NCBI GenBank assembly: GCA_037951105.1
Contig: JBAMJV010007761.1
Coordinates: forward strand, 1 to 64,000
Direction: 5' to 3'
Source: Echinarachnius parma
Taxonomy: Eukaryota > Echinodermata > Echinoidea > Clypeasteroida > Echinarachniidae
Length of the DNA: 64,000 bases
How positions within the stretch are numbered: the stretch's first letter is position 1; the number at the start of each line of letters is the position of its first letter. A program made the translations under genes and the position numbers. Positions 1 to 10,740 of the stretch are shown in pieces. The notes beneath the pieces are model-generated. The model was not told the origin of the DNA and searched no databases. It saw only the letters and a list, made by a program, of their open reading frames with translations.

Positions 1-316
1 AATGACCGTGTTACATATCCTGAACCTCGCGGTGTTTGGTATCAGATTATAGGAAATGTTATTGTCTTTAATATGATTGCAGAATAATGTTGATATAATG
101 TGTCGTTTGGGAAATCTTGCCAATTATCTATAGCAATACAAAACGGCTGCCTTTTGGACGCCATCTTGGATTTGGAGGTGTTCGCAACAAATTGTTTGAG
201 GTAGACCTCTGAATTATGTTGTCTCATTAAAAATACTTGCAATTAGAATCGGTTTAAACTTGTTGTGGAGATCTGGCAACCTGAAGTTACTTTTTTCGAC
301 ATTGGCCCTCCCCTTA

Positions 317-790
317 CCCAGATAACAATGCTACGTAGGCGGTCATGTTGGGCCAACGTCAAAACGTGACGTCTAGCCCACGTCATTCTTGCCGCTGGGC
401 CCTCGTTGGCCCAACCCCCATACGCCAACGTCAATTGCCAATGTTGAGCCAACGTTTGCCCAACCATTTATTTTGCTATTTCTGACGTCAAGCCAACATT
501 GAGCCGACTAAACCCCAACGTTAATACGACTATATAAGTCAATGTCGGGCCAACGTTAAAACGTGACGTTTTGCCCACGTCATTCTTGCCGCTGGGCCCT
601 CGTTGGCCCAACCCAACAAGCCAACGTCGTACAAGTGTTGGGCCAACGTTTTCCCAACCCTTGCCCAACCTTTCAGTTGGCTAATTATGACATCGGGCCA
701 ACGTTTAGCCAACTTTGGGCCAACCTTGAGCCAACCTTGAGCCAACCTTGAGCCAACGTTGAGCCAACCTTTAGCCAACAATACGAACAA
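317..790 (+). mobile_element. Word-array element, GCCAACGTT family
   Basis: The left terminus is CCCAGATAACAATGCTACGT. The interior is dense with GCCAACGTT, GAGCCAACC and their complements. A second copy of the terminus, inverted, lies at 5916-5938. Whether the two ends belong to one nested element of 5.6 kb or to two elements cannot be settled here. The long readings in this region are repeat artefacts. Confidence 0.6.
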
Positions 791-1070
791 TAAAAAAAAA
801 AAAGATTAATATGCTTGCATTGTGTTACAAATTTTACACTTCCGTCATGCAACCACTAAATCCTACATCCTACACCTAATCCTATACCTATCATTCTATC
901 CTATCCTATCGTCTTAACAATATACTATGCAATCGACTTAGTATATATATACCTATACATAATATGTACATTTGTTAATAGTTAGTAATTGCCGAGAGTA
1001 GATTCTAAAATAATCAGCCTTTGAATCATATTCATAAGACTATTATTCAGGTGTCATTTATAGTTTTATA

Positions 1071-1914
1071 AATTATATAGAAAAACAAGGACATGATAAC
1101 ACTGTTTTCAATACAAATAATAGCAAAAATAGGAATTTTTCTGTTCACTATTATGATCGTTTATAATCGATCATGAACCCCGATAGCAATTCTGCGTTGG
1201 CCCAATGGGTGATTTCAAGTATGGTGTTTAGGGCTGGTGTTAGTGTTTATAAAACTGGCGTGTGTGTGTAATAAACACTAACACCGGCCTTAAACACATA
1301 CTTGAAATCACCCATTGTCGGCCCACTTACGACGCATTGGGATCGATTGCGGAACGAACCTTTACCGATCATAAATCACTAATTAATAGGTGTATCAAAG
1401 TGAATAAAGAGGGGGCTTTGCACCCCCAATATTTTGTTAATAAAATTGAATTTAATTGTATTAATTTACCAATTAAACAACATAATATAATGTACAATAT
1501 TTCACAATTTCCCGTCATTTATTAAAAAGGATAGACATTGCATAGTATATTAGTCAAAACTAGCCCTTGAACAACTATATAAACAATACAAGTATATACT
1601 GCACATTATATTATCGATAATATTACAACAAATTATATAGAAAACAGGGACATGATAACACTGTTTTCAATACAAATAATAGCAAAAATAGGAACTTTTC
1701 TGTTCACTATTATGATCGTTTATAATCGATCATGAACCCCGATAGCAATTTACAAATTTAACAAAATCATATAATGTACAATATTTTACAATTTCCCGTC
1801 ATTTATTAAAAAGGATAGACATTGCATAGTATATTAGTCAAAACTAGCCCTTGAACTCCTATATAAGCAATACAAGTATATACTGCACATTGTATTATCG
1901 ATAATATTACAACA
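1071..1914 (+). repeat. Tandem duplication A-B / A'-B' with an extra insert in the first copy
   Basis: A (1071-1191) matches A' (1631-1750), and B (1484-1631) matches B' (1769-1914). In the second copy A' and B' are only 18 bases apart, while the first copy has about 290 bases between A and B. Confidence 0.75.
1196..1327. mobile_element. Hairpin MITE inside the first A-B copy
   Basis: About 54 bases starting GTTGGCCCAATGGGTGATTT are repeated inverted, ending ACCCATTGTCGGCCCAC, around a short GTGTGTGTG loop. Confidence 0.65.
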
Positions 1915-2223
1915 ATCCAAAATGTTCCAAAAACGTTTTCATACATTGTTGGTAGAACATAATTAAAATATATTTTAATTATTGTACAATTTAAGAAATC
2001 CATATCGTGACATTGTACATTTTAAGTCGCATGGTGGTTCATCTAAAATTACTGCCCCAATGTATGAAATGGACTGTTTCCCTATATCTGTCTTGATTTA
2101 GCTATCTTGCATTTTGTTAATCAATTTTCCCCGTGAAATATATAGCAGTGGTTCAATCTTTTTTTCGTAATATTTGTATCTATATTACTACAAATGAAGT
2201 GCAATCCACTTGTGTTTTCATTG

Positions 2224-2749
2224 AAAGGATAGTTGAGTTTTGATAAAGAGAGTTCAGCTTTGGTTAACCTGAGCTTTAGTAACTAAAACCTGCATCATTA
2301 CATTACAAACAAACAGTTATAACTTACTCCACCATGCTCGAAATTAATAACACAACAAATTACAAATGACTAAGTAAAAAGCATGTTTCCATTAAAAAAG
2401 AGACGTTAAAACTCAGGAGGATGCTCATTAAAAACATATTGGTTTTAACCATTACAAATAAATCAACAATTATTCAAAAACATCTTTAATAGTACCTTTC
2501 TAAAAAGAAGAAGCAATTTTGAAATTTGTTAGCGGCCGATTCAAAGTTATATTGTCCGTTCCCTACAATTATTAAAATGTTAGGTTTATGGATATCTTAG
2601 GCTTTTCTGAAACAATTTTGATCAAATTAAGTTTATTCTGTCATTACAATTGTATGCTCTTTCAAACTCGACACTCCGTTTTGTATTATCTCACACAAAT
2701 ATTGTGTAACGGCCTCTATATACCAAAACTCAACTCAACTATCCTTTAA
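2224..2749. mobile_element. MITE family K, copy 1
   Basis: Terminal inverted repeats AAAGGATAGTTGAGTTTTG / CTCAACTATCCTTT. Related copies lie at 7020, 15870, 39627, 48985 and 54236. Confidence 0.75.
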
Positions 2750-3672
2750 TACGAATCCTTGATACCAAAAAACTGTTTTGTCGGTAACGATTTCTAAAAA
2801 GCATGAATTTGGTATAATATATTTTCTTTACACCTATATGAAATGCGTCAATATTTGACCTCATTACATTTAAATCTATGTGTAAATACTCTCTAAAAAG
2901 TGAGAAACCGGATAAAAATCATCTGCAAACAATCCCAAATGGAAATAATAATTAACGTAGGTTTGGAAATCGTTTATACAAATGCGGAAAAACGCTGGTA
3001 CCACTACAGATCATTTTGAAACTCCATAATGTAATCGGTAATCAAGAAGAAAAAACATCATAAGTTAGAGTGATATCGGATAAATACCCCTTGACCACGG
3101 GCACCGAGTTGGATGTGTACAAAGTCTATGCGAATTTCATGAACATGAACGCATGCACTATAGGGAAAAGTGTTGTTAGTCCTTTGCGAAATCTAAGAAG
3201 ATTCTGTTTGTAACACTTCCAGCATTTTTGTCACTGATTCGTACACAGTTGATGAATTAAATTGATCAATGCTATAAACTTCGCACTCATCAGCCTGCTC
3301 TAAAACCATACTGGTGTAGTGGTGTTCATAATATAATAACATAACTTGAACCGTGAACATTTGTAGACGTGGTGTGGCAAAATTTTCGCGTTCTCGTTTG
3401 TCCTTAATTAAGCAAGACAATTAATCCAATATTGCTGCGTTCTACCATTATATCGTGGACTGCGCCCTATTGACCAGCATGCCTTGCTCCCAAGGGATCA
3501 GAATGTGCACGTGTGGATTGATTGTGAGTGTGTCCGATGACACCCCGATGACCGGGGTAATAATATCTTTATTAGGCGCTATATAAATCGAAACATTATT
3601 ATTATCTTATTTGTATTTTCATTATAAATTATAATTTCATCAAACGATTATTTGGCTGCACATTCGTGAATG
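2750..3672. other. AT-rich intergenic stretch
   Basis: No gene or clear repeat seen. The only open reading, 3193-3420 minus, has no recognisable domain or splice context. Confidence 0.4.
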
Positions 3673-4077
3673 CTACCCAACTAACAATTGAACGTTTTCT
3701 GAACGTTCTAAACAGGTTCAAAGTTGGTTATTTGGACGGTATGTGAAAACGTTTTAAAACGTGTATTTGTGGAAGATTGAAAACGTTTTTAAAACGTGCC
3801 AAATGGACCTTTTTAAAACGTTGTTTAAACGTTACCAAAAAAACAATAAAAAACCTTTCATGTATTTGCTTTCAAGTGCAAGGACCAGCAGAAACCCTGT
3901 CGGACGCTGGAGACGTTTTAAGAACGTTTTTTAAACGTTGATTAAAGACGAAGACCTACGTGACCTAATACAAACGTTTTGTAAAGGTTTTGTAAACGTT
4001 GATTAAAGACGAAGACCTACGTGACCTAATAAAAACGTTTTGTAAACGTTTTGTAAACGTTTGTGTTTGCTGGGTAG
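3673..4077. mobile_element. Word-array MITE, AAACGTTT family
   Basis: Short inverted termini CTACCCA / TGGGTAG enclose many AACGTTTT / AAAACGTT words. A 61-bp internal unit (GATTAAAGACGAAGACCTAC) is repeated at 3940 and 4001. Confidence 0.65.
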
Positions 4078-4299
4078 ATCCCGTAATTAATGTACTCGGG
4101 TGTCTATTCACGAAAGCTTATGCGTATGCACTTATTCGGAATTTGAAAGACCGATTCCAACAATTACACGACAATGCGTGAATTTGAATGATTTCGATTG
4201 AAAAAGTGTCCAATTGAGCGGGAAAATGTTATGATTAATAATAAGTATTCATCAATTGTATCATAATTCTGTTGCTATCATTTCATCGTTGGCCAAATC

Positions 4300-5938
4300 T
4301 CATTCAACCAACCAATAACGACACTACGTAGTAGGCAAAACGTTGGCCTAACGCTGGCTTGCCTACCGTCGAAATGTGGTTGTTTGTTAAAGGTTGGTTT
4401 GACGTCAACTAGCCAACCAATATACAACGTCGCTCATTAACCGAATGTTGTAGTAGGCGAAATGTTGGCCTAACGTTGGCTTGCCCACCGTCGAAATGTG
4501 ATTGTTTGTTAAAGGTTGGTTTGACGTCAACTAGCCAACCAATATCCAACGTCGCTCATTGACCGAATGTTGTAGTAGGCGAAACGTTGGCGTAACGTTG
4601 GCTTGCCTACCGTCGAAATGTGGTTGTTTGTTAAAGGTTGGTTTGACGTCAGCTAGCCAACCAATATCCAACGTCGCTCATTGACTGAATGTTGCAGTAG
4701 GCGAAACGTTGGCCTAACGTTGGCTTGCCCACCGTCAAAATGTGGTTGTTTGTTAAATGTTGGTTTGACGTCAACTAGCCAACCAATATCCAACGTCGCT
4801 CATTGACCGAATGTTGTAGTAGGCGAAACGTTGGCCTAATGTTGGCTTGCCTACCGTCGAAATGTGGTTGTTTGTTATAGGTTGGCTTGATGTCAACTAG
4901 CCAACCAATATCCAACGTCGCCCATTGACCGAATGTTGTAGTAGGCGAAACGTTGGCCTAACGTTGGCTTGCCTACCGTCGAAATGTGGTTGTTTGTTAA
5001 AGGTTGGTTTGACGTCAGCTAGCCAACCAATATCCAACGTCGCTCATTGACCGAATGTTGTAGTAGGCGAAACGTTGGCCTAACGTTAGCTTGCCTACCG
5101 TCGAAATGTGGTTGCTTGTCAAATGTTGCTTTGACGTCAGCTAGCCAACCAATTTGGAACGCCATTCATTGACGTAATTACGTAGTAGGCGAAACGTTGA
5201 CTCAACGTTGGCTTGCCTATTGTCGAAATGTGGTTGTATGTCAAACATTGGTCTGACGTCAACTAGCCAACCAATATCCAACGCCACGCATTGGCCGAAT
5301 GTTGTAGTAGGCGAAATGTTGGCCCAACGTTGGCTTGCCTACCGTCGTAATGTGGTTGTTTGTCAAACGTTGGTTTGACGTCAACTAGCCAACCAATATC
5401 TAACGCCACTCATTGACCGAATATTGTAGTCGTTGGCCCAACGTTGACTATCATACCGTCGAAATGTGGTTGTGTATTTAACGTTGGTCTGACGTTCACA
5501 AGCCAACCAATATCCAACGCAAGTCATTGACACAATTTCGTAGTAGGAGAAACGTTGGTATAACGTTGGCTTGCCTACCGTCGAAATTTGGTTGTTTGCC
5601 AAACGTTAGTACGACGTCAACTAGCCAACCAATATCCAACGCCACTCATCGACACAATGTCGTAGTAGGCGAAACGTTGGCCCAACGTTTGTTTTTCGAC
5701 CAAAGAAATATGATTGTTCGTCCAACTATCACCCAACGTTGTTTCAACGTACATTTGCCAATCAGTTTGCCAACAGTCAACAGACGACGTTGGCTTAACG
5801 TCGTTTTAACGTCAGCTCGCCGACTGCAAAAATGTGGTTGTAAATTTACCTTAGGCCAACGTTGGCTTAACGTTGTTTTGCCAACCGCGACGGTGCCGAC
5901 TATAGACTACGTTGGGCCAACGTAGCATTGTTATCTGG
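4300..5938 (+). repeat. 122-bp tandem satellite
   Basis: CGCTCATTGACCGAATGTTG recurs at 4431, 4553, 4675, 4797, 4919 and 5041, exactly 122 bases apart, then continues with more divergence to about 5900. That is roughly 13 units. Each unit contains AACGTTGG and TTGACGTCA words. The array ends in ACGTAGCATTGTTATCTGGG, the inverted terminus seen at 317. Confidence 0.9.
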
Positions 5939-6128
5939 GATTATTAATGCATAATGCACATGGTACTAACATCCTCCAGCCAAGATTGTGACGCTGCGCA
6001 CATTAGTCAATGATTGTTGAACAGACAACGGCTATTGTCCGGTTCACATGGTTTTATCATATTCACAGAACACCACGACTCCAGGCAAACTTCAGCAAAA
6101 CAGTTCGTATATTAGTTAAGTTATTATA

Positions 6129-6334
6129 CACTCTAAAAACACCCGGGTCAGAATTGACCCGGAAAAGAGTCCGTTGGGGCCACACTCCGTTCAGGGTCAA
6201 AAATGACCCGGAATAGGGTCATGAAGACCCGGAATGGGGTCACATCTGACCCCATTCCGAGTAATTTTTTGACCCGGAATGTGGTCCCAACGGACTCTTT
6301 TCCAGGTCAGTCTGACCCGGGTGTTTTTAGAGTG
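6129..6334. mobile_element. Hairpin MITE with TA target duplication
   Basis: Near-perfect inverted halves start CACTCTAAAAACACCCGGGT and end ACCCGGGTGTTTTTAGAGTG, flanked by TA on both sides. The interior repeats GACCCGGAA words. Tc1/mariner-type, non-autonomous. Confidence 0.85.
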
Positions 6335-6379
6335 TAGTATATTATCTGTTTACCTAAATCGCATATAGCCAGAAGCCAT

Positions 6380-6600
6380 AATCCTGAGTAAACCCTTTTA
6401 AGCCCGTGTTCTGCTTTTTGCCCAAATATCGCCGTTTTCAAAACTCTTCAGTAGCATGCAGCCTCCTAGATCTTTTGAACGAAGTGGACATTTGAAAAAC
6501 CGAAAAATGTCCCATGCTTTTATTGTAAAAAACAAGGTATAAGGAAACCGCCATAATTCCAATTGGATTTTTAGGATTTGAACAATGTTACTTAGTCCCT
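6380..6600. repeat. Repeat X, partial copy
   Basis: GTCCCATGCTTTTATTGTAA and ATTCCAATTGGATTTTTAGG are shared with 18435-18610 and 45360-45484. Confidence 0.6.
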
Positions 6601-6787
6601 TTAAAGTGTAAATTCATTGAAACCCGACGTAAGTTGAATTATACCTTTGTAGAAAGCTCAGCCAATGCAGAATATGAATATAGTACTTTCCAAGCACTCA
6701 CTCATCATATTCTATATGATCTTAGCTATCTGTAGAGGTATAATTCAACTAATGTTGTGTTTTTCAATGAATCTACACTTTAAAGGT
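6598..6787. mobile_element. Hairpin MITE
   Basis: Termini CCTTTAAAGTGTAAATTCAT / ATGAATCTACACTTTAAAGG, with a second inverted pair around AGTTGAATTATACC. Confidence 0.75.
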
Positions 6788-7019
6788 CGCACGGGTGAGG
6801 AAGTTGTTAAATACCGAAAATAAAGGCAACTGAAATTGTGTTGTTTTTATTTTATATGAGAAATGTACCGAATGATTTTGTTCGGACATGTAAATAAAAG
6901 GGAAATACAGGTATCGTCAAACATAATTTAAGTAATTAAAACGTTCAAATTATCATTAGAAACAGACAGTTATAGCTTGATAATGCTTGAATGGAAGTAA
7001 CAAATTAGTATAGGCTGTT

Positions 7020-7475
7020 AAAGGGATAGTTGAGTTTTAGTAAAGAGAGTACAATTTTGGTCAAATTGAATTTTAGTAACCAAAACCTGCACCATTACAT
7101 TACAAAATAATAGTTATAACTTCACCTTGCTAGAAAGGAATGACAAATTACAAACGACTATCTAAAAAGCATGTTATCAATAAAACGAAAGGTTAAAACT
7201 CAAGAGGGCGCTTTCTAAAAACTCATTGGTTTCAACCATTTTAACTAAAATATTGTACATGTGATATTTTGTTTAAATAGTGATTAGATAGAGAGATAAT
7301 CAACTAATTAAAGACCTCTTTTGTACATTTATTAATAGAGTTTCAAGAATGGTAAAAATTGTTTTAACGGCTGGTTCAGAATTATCGATTTATTGTGGGG
7401 ACCCACATTTATTACAAATGATTATGTTTATGGATATTTCAGCCATTTCTGATCAATGTGATTTTGGTTTAAATA
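7020..7475. mobile_element. MITE family K, copy 2 (one end lost)
   Basis: Starts AAAGGGATAGTTGAGTTTTA and includes the family centre GTGGGGACCCACA. The far terminus is missing. The reading at 7349-7573 is part of this relic. Confidence 0.65.
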
Positions 7476-8107
7476 GTATATTGAATCGATCGCACATTTA
7501 CTCTTCGTATGTCCTGTGGAAACTTATCAATTTATATCACAGTTTCAAATACACACTTAAATTTAACTTATGAAAATATGGGGACGTTAACAAACAATAT
7601 TGTTTTAATTTCTGGAGGTTATGTCTGCCATTTATATGTTGTTATGTACGCATAATACATTGTAATTACATTCTCCACTAAGTGTAATACTGGTAGATTA
7701 TTATTAGAACTACACGTACTTAAACACAGTTGACGTGCCATTATGACATTATCACCTTGAAGGAATAATTCATTAAAAACAAGAACGGTTTGTTATATTT
7801 CTTTTTTAATGGAGAGAGTTGATGTACTATCGATTTGAATTAGTTCATATTAAACATTTACCTGCTTGATATTGCTGTGGAGTGCTGATTTTATATCAAT
7901 CATGTATGCCATATTTTGTACTTGCTTTGAGAAATCGGAGTAATTTTTTATTTGAAAAAATGTTATGGTGCATGTGCAAAAAGAAAGCCCACAGATAGCT
8001 TGCTTACCTTTCTTCATAAAGTATCCACGAAACACAATCGAACAAGAAGTAAGTGTTACTTAGAAAACACAGTGACCAAATTTATCAGGCTGTGACTAGG
8101 TTAACAA

Positions 8108-8201
8108 AATGGCAGAAATGGGAACCTGACATGGTCTCACTTAAAACGTCCTACAGCAAAAACTACGGTGCCCCGTTACGGTTTATTGGGGTCACCCTGC
8201 A
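8108..8201. mobile_element. Fragment of CAGGGTGG mariner MITE
   Basis: CCTGACATGGTCTCAC, GTGCCCCGTTACGG and GTCACCCTG match one end of the intact element at 43262-43801. Confidence 0.65.
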
Positions 8202-8450
8202 TAGCCCCTGTCTGGAGGCTTTTGATATATAAATGTGTGTACGTGTGGATTAAAAGTAAATATTTGCAGTAGATGCAGTAGATCTATAATCAATAATTAA
8301 TTAATTGATAAATATTCATCAATGCATAACTAAGGAGATAATCTGTTTACCTAACTTGATAGAGAGACTTAGAAAGCTGGCTAACATGTTTTATAAATCG
8401 CAGTTGTTACTATGTTGTACTATTGTATTTATACATCAATCTGCCCATTA

Positions 8451-8535
8451 AAGTGATTCAGGTAAAGTGTCAGATATTGCACAAAATGACATTTGAGACT
8501 TCAATCCTATATCAATATCATTGTAAAATACAATT
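8451..8535. repeat. Half copy of the AAAGTGATC element
   Basis: GTGTCAGATATTGCACAAAA and TGACATTTGAGACTTCAATC match the inverted right end of the element at 45737-46198. Confidence 0.65.
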
Positions 8536-8639
8536 GAAAGATTTGTGAAAGTTTGAAAGAAAACGAAAACCGTTTACCTCGTGAAAAAAGGGAATATTGA
8601 TTTCATATTTTATCACCGAAAACTGATGGCTTACCGTAA

Positions 8640-8830
8640 ATTTGTCACAGGAATGATGGTCCGCGGCCGTTGATATGCGCACCCGTACATGTACACATCG
8701 GCTCAGCTCAACAGTCGCGGGTACATCGACTCGTTGAATTGCGCTGCCGTGTCTATCTGGGAGGTTCAGCCCGTGATCGCGTTGCCCGTTGCGCGCCCGC
8801 CGGGTGGCCTGGGCGTGAACGTAATAACTA
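8640..8830. other. CG-rich island-like stretch
   Basis: CpG-rich against an AT-rich background. A minus reading spans it, but without recognisable protein features. It could be a promoter or an old element. Confidence 0.3.
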
Positions 8831-9307
8831 CAGCTACCGTAGCTACCAAATAAAAGCATCTCCACGTACGCATATTCTGAATTTCCATTGTTCTCTTTCA
8901 AATTTTCTTATATAACTACTCACTCTCCCACTCTCATATAGTAGGCAACATCCGCCATATTGTGTATTCATTTTCATGGAGACAATGGAATAGCGGGTCA
9001 GACTGAAAGGGGGCACACCGTATATTTTTTTCTACAGAATGTTCCCCCTGTATAATACATTATTGGCTTTCTTGCAGTGGCATGACTATTTTGAAAAGTG
9101 GGGGTGGGGTCGTGGAAGGGAGCAGGGATGGTGGATGGTGTGGGAGGGGTATCGCACTATCGACCCTCCCACAGTAGGGAGCTTTTGCAACTTTTCACTC
9201 GAAAAAATGTGCAGTGTGTTCCTTACCTTGGAATATACTAGAATTCAAGAAAGCACGACCTCGGGACCACATGATTGAAACCATTATAGAAACAGGCATA
9301 CACCCTA

Positions 9308-9605
9308 CATGCATGTCTATAATATATAGGCTACATTTGGGGAGGGTATGTGGGTAGACTTTTTGTATGTATCACCTCGGAAGTATGCTAGTTGTGCAAA
9401 GGATAGATATCCCCCACCATTCACCCTGTCATACCCCCAATCTATTCCTGTGATGTTTATATGCATGTCTATATATAGGCGACATTTGGGGAGGGTATGT
9501 GGGTAGATTATTTGTATGTATATCTTTAGAAGTATGCTAGTTATGCAAAGGAGAGATATCCCCCACCCTTCACCCTGTCATACCCCCAATCTATTCATGT
9601 GATGT
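9308..9605 (+). repeat. Tandem duplication, about 150 bp twice
   Basis: GACATTTGGGGAGGGTATGT and CCCTGTCATACCCCCAATCT occur in both halves (9308-9463 and about 9462-9605). Confidence 0.8.
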
Positions 9606-9814
9606 TTTGTATTTTTATGGCAAATTATTAGGGGGGATGCGCCCCCAGGCAACATCACTGCATGTAGAGGTTGCTCCCCATGTACTCCTTATTTTTTAAT
9701 AACACAGTGAATGAAAAATATAGATTTTCAGACAGTGTGAGCACATTATTTATCTTTTATGTCAACCAGTTGCAAATAACTACAAGTCTGTTTTGTGTTA
9801 GTATCTAACATGCG

Positions 9815-9840
9815 CACACACACACACACACACACACTCA
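9815..9840 (+). repeat. (AC)n microsatellite
   Basis: About 12 AC units. Confidence 0.95.
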
Positions 9841-9890
9841 CACATACTCTGCGGATACATCACTACACAGAGCCCACATTTACATTCAAG

Positions 9891-10062
9891 TACAGTCAAA
9901 CCTGTTATAGCAGCCACCTTTTTATAGCAGCAAACCTGCCTATAATGGCCACCAAACATGATCCCTTGCAGAGAAAAGGAATGTAATGGAACCTGTCTAT
10001 AGTGATCACCTTTCTACAGTGGCCACTTTGATTGGCAGTCATGGTACACAGGTTTGACTGTA
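9891..10062. mobile_element. MITE with CAGTCAAACCTG termini
   Basis: TACAGTCAAACCTGT / ACAGGTTTGACTGTA with TA duplication. The interior has ATAGCAGCCACC / GTGGCCAC words. The ends resemble pogo/Tigger-type elements. Confidence 0.75.
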
Positions 10063-10412
10063 CATTTTCATGCTTCTAGCCGTTTTCCCCCTTTACCTGG
10101 TACTATGTGTGCATTTTTTACATTTCAAACTAACAAAATCGCCTGTTTGTGTATGCTGGTAAATTGTACTTTTTTGAAGTAGGATTTACATTCCTGAAAT
10201 TTGAAGCAATGCAAATGGTTGAATAACTTGTGTATTTACACAGCATTTTCACATTTTATGAAAATCAATTATATAACAATATGCAATTATTGTTATTTGG
10301 ATACTTTGTATTTAATTTTTCAATAAATGCAGAAGCAACTGTTACAAAAAATGAAATACTGGGTGATTGATTCAACTTTTGGATGTGTGCAGATCATGTA
10401 GTGTCTCTGTGA

Positions 10413-10445
10413 ATTTATTTATTTATTTATTTATTTATTTATTTT
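10413..10445 (+). repeat. (ATTT)n microsatellite, possible LINE tail
   Basis: About eight ATTT units. The AT-rich 10446-10740 segment follows. On the minus strand this could be a LINE 3' end with an (AAAT)n tail; no protein sequence remains. Confidence 0.7.
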
Positions 10446-10740
10446 GGTATACATTTCAAACTGATCAGCAGCAGTGCTGAAAGGATCAGTGTACATTGAA
10501 CATCAAAACATACATAGTATAAACAATACAATATAGCAATTGTTACATTCGAATTTGAATGAATTGGAACAACAAAATTTACAAAACTAAATCACTATAA
10601 AATAAACAAAGCTACATTACACAAAGAATAAATATTAGACCATTGTGCATAATTGTGTCTCATACATTGTCCACCTAGCCATTTGGTTGATCCTGATCTA
10701 TGAAAAATACAATTGAGTTGGCCGACCCTTCAATACCCTG

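Noticed and set aside
5527..5925. 132-codon plus reading
   Set aside because: Lies in the 122-bp satellite; frame openness comes from the repeat unit.
8518..8901. 127-codon minus reading in a CG-rich stretch
   Set aside because: No recognisable domain; composition explains the open frame and both strands are open.
9795..9986. His-Thr-rich reading
   Set aside because: Translation of the (AC)n microsatellite and the adjoining MITE.
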